Source: Lepus europaeus (lineage: Eukaryota > Chordata > Mammalia > Lagomorpha > Leporidae). Taken from it: a stretch of 64,000 nucleotides of DNA. Position numbers and translations under genes: made by a program. The stretch is taken from the NCBI RefSeq assembly GCF_033115175.1, contig NC_084836.1, forward strand, positions 83,976,253 to 84,040,252, written 5' to 3'. A model generated the notes under the pieces. It saw only the letters and a list, made by a program, of their open reading frames with translations. It was not told the DNA's origin and did no database searches. Positions 46,101 through 57,799 of this stretch are shown piece after piece (positions within the stretch are counted from its first letter, which is position 1; each line of letters begins with the position of its first letter).

Positions 46101-49100
46101 TGGAAGGACTTTCCTCTGAATGTATTGTTTTTAAGTAAAGTAATTAAGTAAAATGACTTTAATGGTGGCATTACCTCAATTTTAAAAGGCTTTGAAAGCA
46201 AACAAAAGGATGGTATCACAACTAGTGTGACTGGGGCCACCTGCTTATTTTCACTATGCCAGACAAGCAAGAAGGGTAGCCACCTGTGAGAAGAGGGATG
46301 CATTCCAAAGCACGGTGTAGGATGGCAATTCACCAGCTATGGAATATGCAGTCTGCCTGCCCAGAGAGCTTGGAAAAGTGCAGATTCTGATGCAACAAGT
46401 GTGGCTAGGGCCTGCAATTCTGTACAAGTAACAAGACAAACAGGGTGGCAATGCTACTGGCAATGAGAGGTATGGCCCTGGCAAGAACTATTATCACACA
46501 GCTAGATTTAAAAGCGATGAACTGTAAATAGTCTTGCCAAGACTTAAACTGTTATCTAGGATGTGACTATCAGCAAATTACAACTTCCATGTTAAACATT
46601 TCTTCTCTGGAATTAAAGAATACTACCTATCTAATTATATCAAAACATATCCATCCTACAAATTCCTATCTAAAAAAATGCCCCCCTTTCAAATAAAAAA
46701 ATAGGATGCTTGTGTCTCACATCAGAGTACTGGGGTCCATTTCCCAGCTCTGGCTGATTCCAGCTTAGATCCTGGGAAGTACAAAGTAATGAACAGCTCA
46801 AGTAGTTAGGTCACTGCCACCCACATAAGAGACCTGGATTGAGTTCCCAGCTCCTGGCTCCCACTCCAGCCCAGCTCCAGTCATTGTGGGCATTTAGGCA
46901 GTAAACCAGAGGATAGGAGCTCTCTGTCTCTCAAATAAATTTTAATAAAAGAATAAAATAAAAATGTTTTGTAGACCAAGAATTTGATCTTAGTCTGAGG
47001 AAAACAAGAGACATTTTTAGCAACGTAGATTAGACAGCAGGGAGTTGGTCAAAATCAAGAGCGAACTCTTTGTTTTCCTTTACTTCAGTTAGAGATGTAC
47101 ACATGGGGGAAGCAAGGGGAGCAAGCTTAGCAGCACACTACAGAATGCCAGGACTTCTCCGGCTGGTCTGGGCTGCTGCACTTACCCCTGCTGGCAGCTC
47201 TGCCAGTCTTGCCATCATCTTCTAACCAAAAGAGGCAGGCTGACAGCTTAAGACTAACTACTGACTTGGCCCCAAGGACTCACTCTCTACTCCCCTGGGT
47301 TTTCAACCTTGTTTGTCCCTGACCTGAGTAGACCCTGAGTGACCTGAACGCCTGCCCTTATGAAACAGTCATAAGTGAAAACACCTGATTTCAACAAGGG
47401 CTCTTAGCTGGCTGTTCTAAACTACTGCTTTCCTATCAGAGGGGCCTTTGTCTGCCAGGGGACGGCTGGTAGTATCTGGAGGCATGGCTGGTTATCGTGC
47501 TACTTGCATCTAGTGGGGCAGAGGCCCGAGATACTATGAAAATACCCTGTAATGAACAGGACAGTTCCTCACAACAAAGTATTACATGCTTTAAAATGTC
47601 CACAGTTCCAGTGCTGAGAAACCCTGGTCTACACTAAACACCCAAAAGAGACAAAAGTCTACTCACAACCTAAAAACAGAGAAGCGCAATATTTACATTT
47701 ATAACAAATTTTTCATGACACAAACCATCGAAAAAATGGTCTTACTTTACTGAGGTATTTTTGGCATTAAATAATTAAATGTCCTTGAATCACAAAGAAT
47801 AATTCTGTTCTCAGTTTCAAGCTAGATCACATTATTTTCATTTCTGATCTGGTATGCTGGAGTGAAAACATAAGAACAACTAACTACTTCAGTGAATACA
47901 AACAAGACAGCTCAAAGAACTTTATTCCCCCTCTTCCAGAATGCTGAAAATTTGAAAGTGCCTGCCACCTTCCTGATATAATTCCAACATAAAAATCAGA
48001 TTAATGGACTTTTTCTCACTGATTTAAAAAATTATTTGTCAAGGTGAGGTTAGTGCCAAACACAGCAATAACTCCCACCTTTCCTGTATCTGAGTTGTAG
48101 GCACATTCAAGTTTATCACCACTACTCAATAAAACAGCCTTAAATACATAACAGAAAATTACCTTCATGTTAATGTAATTTTAGACCTAAACTAAAACCC
48201 AGTCCTTTGCTCCTGCCATCTCAGATCGCAATTATTTATTTCCTTGCAATATTAAGAAATATCAGCTGGTCTCAGAAGAAGCCAATTGGCTGAAAATTAG
48301 TGTATGCAGGAACCATTCCAGTTTCCCAGGATAACCTTTCCACACAGATGGTATCTTGTCAGTTGGGAAGGGATGGAGTAAGAGAGTTGGACAGAGGGTG
48401 AGAAATTCTACTCCTGCAACAAACAACAGGTTGCTCAGTCCTGAGGTGGACAGCATGGTGCAGGACAGGAGTCCTCAAACTACAGTCCACAGCCTGTCTA
48501 TGATCTTGTTGGAACACAACCATACCACTCTCCCATTCACTTACCACCTACAGGCTGCTTTTCTTCCTAGAAAGGCAGAGTTGAGTGAATCCTCGCAACA
48601 AAGATCACATGGCTAGCAAAGCCAAAAATTTTTACTATCTGGCTCTTTATAGAAGTTTGCTGACTCCTGGTACTGGAAAGAAAAAAACAACCCACCCTAC
48701 TAGGGGTTACAAGACTAGTTTTCACATCCTGATGCTGTTACTCATCATATTAAAATAACCTAAATGAATAATTAACCATTTTGTGTCTGACTCAATTTGT
48801 AAAATCAAAGGATCAGACCAGTGGTCTGCACCACAGCCTGTGGATCAAGCCAGTCTATGGCCTGTTTCTGTATGGCCTGCTAATTAAGAATTTTTTTAAA
48901 TACAATTTTAAATGGCTGTTAAAAAAAAAAAAGCGACAAACACAAAAGAACAGGTAACAGAAACTGTGTGACCCATAATATATTTCAAAATATTATTTCA
49001 TTCTTTACAGTTTTTGTTGATGCTTGAATTAGAGCAAAGAATACACAGCCTGCCTACACTTCGGAGATAGTGAAGTCACTGCACACTCTGAGTGAGTTAA

Positions 49101-50495
49101 CAGAAAACTCAGAATGGGGACCCAGAGCTAATATCCCTTCTCATCTCATCCCAATTGTTCAAGAGACACAGTCTGGAACGCACACCCAAAGTACTCTGTA
49201 CTCACTCAGGCATGTAGAAGCCTTGCCTCATACTGTTTCCACCTTTAACCAAGTCCCTACCATCTCTGATTTACACCAAGTGAATTCCGTACTCTCCCGA
49301 TTTACTCCCCAATCCAATCTTCATCCAGTAGCAGATGTGAATCTTTCTGTTATTCCAGAGTTGTAACACTCTCCACATATAAAAATTCCACTTCCACTCA
49401 CTGTCCTTCATAAAACCTATGTTTTAAACCTATGACTTTCCCCAAGATCAATGTTTTATCTAGACTGCCTAATTTCTGAAAGATTTTCACTACTCTATTA
49501 GCTGAAACTTCAGACTGGATTTCCTCTTTGATCCATAATTTTTGTTTTATATTGCTTCACAAGTTTAGTTATCATTTTAAATCTTTGGGTTATTATTAAT
49601 TTCTAGTATTTTAAGATAAGAACATTGTCTATACTGCTATTATTTTGAAAATATTCTACATCTCAGTGTATTCTGTTTTTGCCCATTTGAACTGTCCTAA
49701 GAATAAATTAACCTCTACTTCTGTATTTCTATGAAAAAATACATAAATAAAAGGAACTCAAATTCCCTATAACACACTTAATTAAAAGTGAAAGCAAAAA
49801 CCACAGTTTCAAGCATATATTTACAAATCTACCATAACATTCATAGTGATTAAAGCAAAAGTAACAGTACTGGCTTACCATTGGTTTACCATAAAATGGA
49901 AATCCTTGTAACTGTCTCAAAGCATTTGTGGATGAGCCCAGTTCCTTAAAAATAACAAAGGCCTGCCCTCTCATCTTCATGGTCTTTAAAGCCACAATAT
50001 CTACCACATGGCCAAACTGAGAAAATAGGGCATACAGGGATCTCTTCAATTCTGTCCAAATAAGAGGGGAAATAACTTGTGAACGAAGGAAAGAAAATTC
50101 TTCATAAAATGACAGTACGTTGAGTGCTCTGTCACCATTTATACAGTTAGTAGTTATATATGTAAGTAAAAACACAAATTGCTATTCCCATTGGCTATCT
50201 AACGTAAAAAGTTATTTGAAACCATTATGAGTAGCTATGAGTAAGAACAGATTCAGCATGTTGTCAGTCACTACCTATTTTTGTTTTTAAAAAGCCTGGA
50301 AATCCTTACACAAAACTTTATAAATTTATTACTGGAGAGAAGAAAAATGAGTTTGGGTGCAGTACAATTTTTTAAGATGGTAGTGAACAAACACATTTTA
50401 GTTATGAATAAGTATTTTTAAAAACACTTACCTTCTTTTTTAATTTTGTCATTCATATTATTAATATAAATTGTATGATTTGGTCTGATATCCAT
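42943..50495 (-). CDS. SNRPB2: U2 small nuclear ribonucleoprotein B'' (SNRPB2), 225 aa, 6 coding exons
   Basis: SNRPB2 (U2B'') binds stem-loop IV of U2 snRNA together with U2A' in the nucleus and is part of the U2 snRNP that recognises the branch site in splicing. Minus-strand coding exons are 50495-50432, 50051-49879, 45673-45533, 45154-45104, 43639-43551 and 43102-42943 (64+173+141+51+89+160 = 678 nt = 225 codons plus stop, the human length). All junctions are GT-AG and in phase. RRM1 has RNP2 IYINNM (9-14) and RNP1 RGQAFVIF (49-56). A lysine-rich stretch ([11 protein letters not shown], 102-111) suits nuclear import. RRM2 has ILFLNNLP (152-159) and HDIAFVEF (186-193). The start [13 protein letters not shown] is the conserved N-terminus. 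A non-coding exon lies upstream in a CpG island. Confidence 0.97.
43551..43639 (-). CDS. SNRPB2: SNRPB2 exon 6
   Basis: Residues 144-171 and two bases of Q172: start of RRM2 with RNP2 ILFLNNLP. Acceptor AATAG/GTC, donor CA/GTAAGT. Confidence 0.96.
45104..45154 (-). CDS. SNRPB2: SNRPB2 exon 5
   Basis: Seventeen codons of Asn/Pro/Ser/Thr-rich linker (residues 127-143). Whole-codon cassette, so skipping would keep the frame. Confidence 0.94.
45533..45673 (-). CDS. SNRPB2: SNRPB2 exon 4
   Basis: Residues 80-126: end of RRM1 ([10 protein letters not shown]) and the lysine-rich linker. Acceptor AACAG/CGA, donor CAG/GTAAGA. The linker has five alanines (116-121 region) where I recall a threonine-rich stretch in human. 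Confidence 0.96.
46692..46965 (+). mobile_element. older C-type SINE in SNRPB2 intron
   Basis: Antisense to SNRPB2. Body phrases (CATCAGAGTACTGGGGTCC, CTCCTGGCTCCCACTCCAG) with a TCAAATAAATTTTAATAAAAG tail. Head degraded. Confidence 0.75.
48466..48669. mobile_element. non-autonomous hAT-type DNA transposon (204 bp)
   Basis: Terminal inverted repeats CAGGAGTCCTCAAAC (left) and its counterpart GTTTGCTGACTCCTG (right) match at 13 of 15 positions. The flanking 8-mers GTGCAGGA and GTACTGGA agree at 6 of 8, as expected for an old 8-bp hAT duplication. Family not named. Confidence 0.75.
48820..49050. mobile_element. probable old DNA-transposon fragment
   Basis: CAGTGGTCTGCACCACAG start and TATGGCCTGTTTCTGTATGG resemble hAT-family repeats. 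The right end is not defined. Confidence 0.4.
49879..50051 (-). CDS. SNRPB2: SNRPB2 exon 3
   Basis: Residues 22-79: helix, RNP1 and most of RRM1, ending KPM. Acceptor GGACAG/AATTG, donor ATG/GTAAGC. Confidence 0.96.
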
Positions 50496-50520
50496 GTCTG
50501 AGTTAAAATGTTCAAATAGC
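50432..50520 (-). CDS. SNRPB2: SNRPB2 exon 2 (start codon at 50495)
   Basis: Acceptor CTTTAG/G at 50521, 25 nt of 5' UTR, ATG at 50495, residues 1-21 plus one base, donor GAAG/GTAAGT at 50431. RNP2 of RRM1 is here. Confidence 0.93.
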
Positions 50521-50679
50521 CTAAAGAGAGGATAAAAAAAAAAAAACCTGTTACAAACAGGTGTGATTAGATCAATACAGCAGAAAGTTGCTGGCTTTTC
50601 TGTTTTCTTTCAATCCCTATGTCAGAATGTCAGTTGGGCCATAGACTCTGATATCTCTCCAGCACTAGCTAGCCCTCCT

Positions 50680-50985
50680 CTGTATTTCTGTTTGAGAGGC
50701 AAATGCACACACAGCCAGAGGCAGACGATGAGCCCCAAAGCTCTGCTTCACTTCCCAAATGCCCAGCTTGTGGCCCAGCTCAACTGAGGTCAAGCGAAGT
50801 TAGAGGCCCCTCAATCCTGGTCTCCCACGTGTGTGCAGGAACCCAATCACTTGAGCACCACTGCTGTCTCTCAGGGTCTGCATTAGCCAAAGCTGGAGTC
50901 AGGAACGAGGGCTGGGACTCAAGCCCAGGCACTCTGATATGGGGCAGACATCTTAACTGCTACACCAGATGCAAACCTCAAGCCC
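50680..50985 (-). mobile_element. older C-type SINE in SNRPB2 intron 1
   Basis: Diverged minus-strand copy: CTGTTTGAGAGGCAAATGC near the tail, CCCAAATGCCCAGC, CAGGTC-like body and ACTGCTACACCAGATGC at the head side. Confidence 0.7.
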
Positions 50986-51299
50986 TCATTTTTACAATTC
51001 TCAAGCTCAAAATTTAGTGAAACACCAGTATCTTGCCAGAGTTTAATAAAATGATATTCAATACATTTTTATACTTTCCCTTCACTTGTGCTACTTCCCA
51101 TCTGCCTAATGAAGTAACTTTTATTAGTAAGCTGGTTTACAAATTTTGACATAAAGGAAAATGAAAAGGAAACTACCAAGTGTACAATCCAGTACAAATC
51201 GTTAAGACAGAACATCAGTGGACTTTGTTCCTGGGTGCACTTACAAAGCACTTCCGTATCTATCAATCAGTGTGCATAAATTGCCACCTGCCGTCTTCA

Positions 51300-51510
51300 C
51301 TCCAGGATGACCTCTGGCAGACTTGGCAAAGACCTTAATCTCTCAGGTCTTCATCTGTGAGACGGGGCTGGGGCTGGCCAGAGCCCCCGAAGTTCTAGCA
51401 CAGCTCTTGCATCAGAAGCCCTCAAAGGAGCTAATATCATGACTGTTACAAGTCAAGGCGCACGCTTGAGGTCACACAGCTCTTGAGCAGAAGGCCTGGG
51501 AATTCCGTCC
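51300..51510. mobile_element. MIR-like fragments
   Basis: A plus-oriented MIR 3' piece (GACCTTAATCTCTCAGGTC, TCATCTGTGAGACGG) is followed by a minus-oriented piece (TTGAGGTCACACAGCTCTTG, AGAAGGCCTGGGAATTC). Both are degraded. Confidence 0.55.
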
Positions 51511-51949
51511 TTGCAACCCACTGGACGATTTCCACACTTCACGTGGTTTTTAAGTTGCCAAGTGTGACCCTGCTTTACTCCCCTGGACGGCCCACAGATA
51601 ATTAGGTACGTACGTAAAACTGCTTGTTGTGTTTACACACAGCGAGGGAGAAGCCGGTGTACTTGTGCAGGTGACAGATGAAGAGAAACGTTTCTCAAAG
51701 CCTCGACATCCCCCAGTCGAAACCTGGAGGAGGAGCAGGGGGTCACCAAGTTTTGACCACGAGAAGGGAGCGAGAGAGATAAAAGTGAAGGCGAGGAGAA
51801 CAAGAGACCAAGAGGCTCGGTGCTGGGCTAATCAGAGCAGGGCACCTGGTGTCGCACCTCTCCCCTCCGCCAAAACGGAAACAACAGATCCGCTGAAAAC
51901 CACCTGGAATCTCCCACGCCCCGCACAAACGGGGCTCTGTAAGCGCCAG

Positions 51950-52420
51950 CTTCCTGCCTCTCCAGACACAGACTCTCTGCCCCGGGGCCACCCCGCGATC
52001 CAAGGACCGCGGCAGTCCCGCCAGAGACGCGCGCCGCTGCTAAGCTCCCCAGCATGGCCGCTCCCTCGTCCCAAGCCGACCCCTCCACAAAACCAAGGCG
52101 AGACACCACCCGACCACACCTCGCACCTCGTACTGTTCGGGCTGAGCAGCGTGAAGAACCGCAAGACCGAGGAAAACGGGAATCCAACCCACCAGAGGCC
52201 GACGCCGTTCCCACGAGCAACCGGAAGCCGGAAACGGTGCCGAAGGCGGAAGTGACGACGAAACTCCTCAATCGAGCGCCGACAAGTCGAGAAGCCCAGC
52301 GCCGAGTCGATCGATGCCTCCCGGTCCTCCGCGGCCCCAAGCTGGGGAACTCTCTGCGCATGCGCTTACGTGCTGCGCTGAAGGAGGGCCCGGGGAAACG
52401 GAAGAGGGTTGAGAGAACTG
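51950..52420 (-). promoter_or_regulatory. SNRPB2 CpG-island promoter with ETS and NRF1 motifs
   Basis: Dense CpG sequence upstream of SNRPB2. It has ETS cores CCGGAAG (52221-52227) and GGAAA (52230-52234), the composite ETS/CRE-like GCGGAAGTGACG (52246-52257) and a palindromic NRF1 motif TGCGCATGCGC (52355-52365). No TATA box is seen. This is a typical housekeeping promoter. Open frames on both strands (such as 51629-52255 +) reflect high G+C, not genes. Confidence 0.75.
52127..52240 (-). other. SNRPB2: probable SNRPB2 non-coding exon 1
   Basis: The coding exons begin after a 3' splice site at 50521, so an upstream exon is required. The best candidate donor is GAG/GTGCGA at 52127/52126 (minus strand); CA/GTACGA a few bases upstream is an alternative. 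The 5' end is set only approximately by the ETS motifs. Confidence 0.45.
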
Positions 52421-52934
52421 GATAAAGCCCTGGGGCCATGCTGTGAGGTAATAAAAAAGAGCGGTTCATTTACCCCCCCAAGAGTGAGGGAGGTTTTACC
52501 TCACATAGCACTGCCTTCTACCTATCTGAATCCTATGTGAGGTTTGCGGGCGCAGCCCCTCCTGCTGGTTTCACCCCTTCTGTGGGTCAGCCTCACCTTT
52601 AGGACAGCCTGTACCGCTGCCAGGGCTTCTGAGGTAGCTCCTCAACACTGCTGATGAGCTTAACTCTGAGAGGCAGAGCTGGAGTCGGAGGCCCCAGATC
52701 AGAGACTGGGCTGTGCCTTTAACATCTACCTAAACTCACTCAGAACACCACGAAACACTTGAGTTCCCGCCACCCTTCTCAGGGCTCTGCCCGCAGATGC
52801 TTAGATTTTTCTGGAGATAACGTGTTAGTGAATGGAAATTCAAAACCGTGCATTTGGTCATTCGTTCATCCGTCATCTGAGACGTGCTAAGCGCCACCTG
52901 GAATAGGAAGGCTCTAGGAGTCAAAGCAAAGGGC

Positions 52935-53215
52935 CCTATGAGTTGGGATGTTGCGTGGAGCTCCAGCATCCCGTATTTGTGTCCAGGCTGCTCTGCTGCT
53001 GATCCGGCTTCCTGAGGATGCATCCTGTCCTGGGAGGCAGCAGCTGAGGGCTCAGGTACTTGGGCTCTGCAAGCCACCTGGGGGACCAGAATGGAGTTCG
53101 AAACTCCTAGCTTCAGCCTGGCCCAGCCCCCCTCCCTCTCCCCTTGTGGCTATTTGGTGAGTCAATCAGTAGATGAAACCTTGTGTCTTCCTCTTAACTA
53201 AATCTCTGACTTTCT
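52935..53215 (+). mobile_element. older C-type SINE
   Basis: Body phrases (GCTGCTGATCCGGCTTCCTG, AGGATGCATCCTGTCCTGG, CCTAGCTTCAGCCTGGCCC) on the plus strand. Tail lost. Confidence 0.7.
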
Positions 53216-53489
53216 CTTTCCTTGCCTATGTAACAGGAATCTTAATAGTACCTTCTTACCACTCTGAGGACTAAATGGGTGCTCTGTAAAATGATTAGAA
53301 CATTACACGAAGTCACTGGTTCCTAAATGTTACCTCTAGATTCTAACTATGACTTGGAGGTATGGATGAAGGTGGTAGGGGCCAAATAGTTTGGTTTTAT
53401 CACCTGAGGATTTTTATTTTAAGAGTCAACATAAAGTTGCAACAACTTAAAAATAATGTAAGTACTTTGAAGGTGGGGATTTTTGTCTG

Positions 53490-53575
53490 TTTTGTTCATT
53501 TAAATACCTTCAGTAATTAAAAGAGTCCCTTGTATTCAGTAAATATGCATTGCGTGAATGAATGAATGAAGCCTC
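53490..53575 (+). mobile_element. L2 3' end
   Basis: Ends with the L2-type CAGTAAATATGCATTGCGTG and (GAAT)n tail (GAATGAATGAATGAA). Confidence 0.6.
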
Positions 53576-53725
53576 ATGGAAAATAAGGCAACACTGAAAC
53601 AAGTGTGATATCTTGTTAAGATGCACATTGGTGTAGGAAATAATGTTACATGATCACTGGAAAGCATTCCTTTATGATATAGATAGAAATTCTAGAAGAA
53701 ATGTCCTGTCTCACTTTATGAGTGG

Positions 53726-53975
53726 GGGCAGGTATTGTGATGCAACAGATTCAACCACTTCTTGGGAAACCTGGATGCCATATCAGTGTGCTGGTTGGAG
53801 TCATGGCTGCTCCTCTTCCTATCCAGCTTCCTACTGATGCACCCTGGAAGAAAGCAGATGATGGCTCCAATGCTTGAGCTTCCTCCTAGTCCAGCCCTGG
53901 AGATTGTAGCCATTTCGGAAGTAAATCAGTGGATGGAAGATCTGTCACTCTGTCTTTCAAATAGATATATATTTT
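53726..53975 (+). mobile_element. older C-type SINE
   Basis: GGGGGCAGGTATTGTGATGC head-like start, body, and CTTTCAAATAGATATAT end. Confidence 0.75.
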
Positions 53976-54502
53976 TTTAAATTTAAGTGTACCTTAGCAA
54001 GCTAAATGATAATACAAATATAAAGTAATTTCTGAATGACAGCAAAGAAGCTGCCTTGCAAAATAAGGTGAGCATCTGAGCAATTAATTACTTGAAAGAG
54101 GCTACACCATGACTGTGCCAAGGCTCTACCTGGGAAGAAATGCCACAGGAAACACAGAGGCCTGAAGACTGACTGCATGGCATGTTCTGTTAACAACTAA
54201 ATTACAGCTACTGCACATTACATTCTGAGAAGAAAACCATTTAATACCGACCCAGTGGCAATACTCTACATGTTCTTTTCCAGGCTGTTTTACAAAGAGC
54301 CAGTATGTTTTGCTGTCCTTGGGCAGTAACTTTGGGCTTCCCAATAACCTGTTAATGGTCTTCAGTAGTTTCCTGAATGATTTTGAGAAAGCAGTAATTG
54401 AAAGCATGGCTCAAAGGCAATGAAGGGGAGAGAAGAGCTTTTCTGATCTTGTGAAAAGCTTTGTATGGCCTGATTATTTACATGGCATTAAGAACATTAT
54501 GT

Positions 54503-54831
54503 CGCCGGCGCCACAGCTCACTAGGATAATCCTCTGCCTGCGGCGCCGGCACTCCAGGTTCTAGTCCCGGTTGGGGTGCTGGTTCTGTCCCAGTTGCTCC
54601 TCTTCCATTCCAGCTTTCTGCTGTGGCCCGGGAAGCAGTGGAGGATGGCCCAAGTCCTTGGGCCCTGCACCTGCATGGGAGACCAGGAGGAAGCACTTGG
54701 CTCCTGGCTTCGGATCGGCGCAGCGTGCCTGTGACGGCCATTTGGGGGGTGAACCAACGGAAAAAGGAAGACCTTTCTCTCTGTCTCTCTCTCTCTCACT
54801 GTCTAACTCTGCCTGTCAAAAAAAAAAAAAT
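54503..54831 (+). mobile_element. young full-length C-type SINE
   Basis: Intact head (GCCGGCGCCACAGCTCACTA), body, CT run at 54776-54797 and A13 tail. Confidence 0.94.
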
Positions 54832-56219
54832 TACATCATCTAAATTCTGGTCACATGTCCTGAGGGCAACCAGCATTCTTCTATAAGGAAATCCTGTGTA
54901 ACTTCTGACCTCCTACAGGTCAGATAAGGATGTCAAAAACACCCCCCTCTTTTTTCCCAAATAATAGATCAACTGTGTTTCTTTTGAGTTGTGTTCAGTT
55001 TAGACTCCTATTTCACTTAGGCAACATGATATACTTTTCTGTGAAACAGGTTTATTTTAATCGAATGGAGCCCAGAGGCAATGCTATAACTACCCCATCC
55101 AAGCTTCATGTATCTACCGATGATAAAATGCGCTTATTTTCAGGATAGCAGCAATATTACTACAAACAGTTGGGAATAAAACCCTGTCAAGACATCTAAA
55201 TTATAAGGATGATAACTGAGGCGTCTCTTAGTAACTCTGAATACATATATATTTTCCTACCTTATCTGCACGTGTTTTATGTTTCTCATTAAATGTTTTT
55301 GGTACCTTGTAGCAGTAGTTTTGCAAAAGGGCCATGTATAAAGGAGAATACATCATAAAACTGAGGTGGATAAATTTTGTCTTATTTATGTTACATAGAG
55401 CCACAAAATGTATGGCAATTTGTTTGTAGCTTCTTTCTGTCCCTAGGTGGTGACTATAATAAGAAACTGATATAGAGTCAAATTCTTTTCACAACAATCA
55501 TTAAACAAATCTAGGCCTTATTGTTGAGTACCTAATCATATTTACATTTTCCTAGGTGGCCAGGATTTTGTTAGCTAAAACTTCAGAAAGTACCCTGCTC
55601 CTATTCTGGGAGGAACTAATTTCATAGAATTCATTTCATTTCATTTTACTCCAGTTTTACTGCTTCAGTATTTGTGGACACATTCTTGATTTTAGGGACA
55701 AAATCTGATGTACACTACTGTGTTAATGTTAAGAATATAATGTCATTTTAAATACACCAGAATAATACCCTCTCTCCAGAATGGGTGGAATCTGAAATAG
55801 GCTATGATAACTTATGCATTCCATAAAGTTTGGGAAAACCAGTTTGCCTTTGAGAACCTAATGAGCAATCCAAAGAAGGGTGGTGGAAAACCTGTACTTC
55901 TTACAATTCAATATTATGGGACCTGTAGGTCATGCCCAATGTAGTAGTATTTATCTTCCTCTGACAGCTAAAGTAGCATCACACAACTGCATTCCTTTCC
56001 AGATTAGAGAAACAAGATGCCAGTTCCAGAAGACCTACCTAACAAGCAAAATATTATGCAATCAAAATTCTTTAGTAACTGCTACAAGCATTTTGAGTCT
56101 TTAGTCCTCTGACAATTTGAAAATCCATAGTTTATAAATAAAACTTGATGAAGCATAGGGCCCCAATTGTGTAATTTTAAACAAGATATATTATTACTTT
56201 CATAGGTATACCCCCAGAT
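54832..56219. other. intergenic sequence, no gene recognised
   Basis: AT-rich, no confident repeat or exon. Frames up to about 74 codons lack family character. Confidence 0.5.
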
Positions 56220-56224
56220 AGCCT

Positions 56225-56385
56225 AATCAAGTGCTTCTCAAATACACATGGATCACCAAGGAATCTTGGTAAAATCAAATTTTGATTCAGTAGAGCTGAG
56301 ACAGGGCCTGAGAAGCTGCATTTATAGGAAGCACCCAGGTGATGTGGATACTTCTGGATCCTAGACACATTTTGGGTAGCCAGAC
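56225..56385. mobile_element. MER5-like hAT-Charlie element
   Basis: AGTGCTTCTCAAATACACAT, GAAGCTGCATTTATAGGAAG and CACCCAGGTGATGTGGATAC follow the order of the MER5 consensus as I remember it. Confidence 0.6.
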
Positions 56386-57798
56386 TCCAAACATTTTTTC
56401 TTTAAGAATTGTTGGCAGATTATCCCAATATAACACTATAGTTAGCTAGAACAGAGATGCTATCAGATAGAGTCCCATCATCTTATACAAACGCAAATCA
56501 GTATTTTGCTATTTCTTTCAAAGTACTACTTATTTAAAACTTTCCTTAATTTTTAACTAACATATCCTGGACATTTGGAAATAAATCTTCAGTGACAATA
56601 GGAAAATCTGGAATTTTTGTTCTCCTTTTGTAATAATCACTGGATTATTTGTGAGACCATGGGTCATTTTTCAGTTTGTTGTAGTGGTTAGAGCTGTGCA
56701 CTGATATTCTGGTTTTTGATTGCTGTCTGGTCTCTTCACAGCTTGTATCACTCTAAACCCTTTGAAAACTGGCATAGCCATGTAGCCGCTTCAACAATGA
56801 AGTGTGAGAACCTGAGATATATAGCACTTCCAGGAAGAAGTATCAAAAGTCAGTGCCAAGCGTGACAGCTGCCCTATTTTCTATCTTTGTGATCTTGGAA
56901 ACATATTCCAACATGGAACCTCTCTCAAGCTGAAATCTCTGATTGACTACTACAGTTAGGGAACCTGCCCCCAAACATACACAGACACATGCACACACAC
57001 ACACATCTGTTCAAACTGGCCATGAAACATAAGCAAAAAGAAATTAACTGAGATTTAGGAGATATTTGTTAATGCAGCACAGCTTAATCCATTCTGTCCT
57101 TATACACGAATTGAAACAACCCCTGAGAAGTAATTTTTTGAGAGCTCAAAAGACACAAGCTATTCTACAACTATGGGCTGTTTCTGAGTATATATATATC
57201 TGAGGGGGCTCATATTTCTAAATGGGGAAATAATAATAAATTTTAGCTATTTGATCCTGAGTGACTTTTATTAAGTAATTTAATTCTAAATTTTAAAATC
57301 AGCTTAAAATTTTGTTCATTAACTTAAAATGTGAACTAGGTATTTACATAAAGGATAAAGAGATACAGGATTTCAAGTAATTTCTACTACAGTCCATTGT
57401 CCATTTTGAAGCATTCTTTCTTCCACCAAAAATTCATCAAAAGACAAAACAAATAATTTTCTGTATACTGCATAAACTAAGACAAGATAAACACTTCTGA
57501 TGGGCATTTATTTCACTGTCAGTTCTGAAGAAGATGGAGACAATGTGCATAGTTCACAATGAGGCAGGTACAAATTGGAAGCTTCTACTGATGGCCCTTA
57601 TATAGTAGTGTCACATACTCACCTTGCACCAGGTCACTTCCTTTTCCTTTTTTACTTCCCTCTCCTTAATGAGGAATTGGGTGACTGCCCCCTGGTTGTT
57701 TCTTTCTTTCTTTCTTTTTTTTTTTTTTTTGTCCTTATTCTCAGTTTCAGTATCATTTCTGCTGCATGTAACAGTACTGACTTAAGAAGAACATTAAG
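56386..57798. other. intergenic sequence with small microsatellites
   Basis: A (CA)n run is at 56985-57004 and a (TTTC)n/T-run at 57700-57730. No gene recognised. Confidence 0.5.
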
Positions 57799-57799
57799 G

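Larger units (their letters stand above)
45674..49878 (-). other. SNRPB2 intron 3 (4.2 kb)
   Basis: Largest intron. It holds a partial C-type SINE (46692-46965), a complete hAT-like element (48466-48669) and a further old repeat (48820-49050). No snoRNA box pattern or nested gene is recognised. Confidence 0.7.

Noticed and set aside
42943-50495. Possibility that the B''-like gene is SNRPA or a processed copy
   Set aside because: Exons are split by GT-AG introns. The 225-codon length and the [13 protein letters not shown] start fit SNRPB2; SNRPA has a longer proline-rich linker.
51629-52255. 208-codon open frame on the plus strand and a 213-codon frame on the minus strand
   Set aside because: Both lie in the CpG island of SNRPB2, where few stop codons are expected by chance. 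Composition is Arg/Pro/Ser-rich with no domain, and the two overlap.
54126-54407. 93-codon minus-strand frame suspected to be a processed pseudogene
   Set aside because: I could not match it to any gene, and it has no poly-A or target-site duplication.
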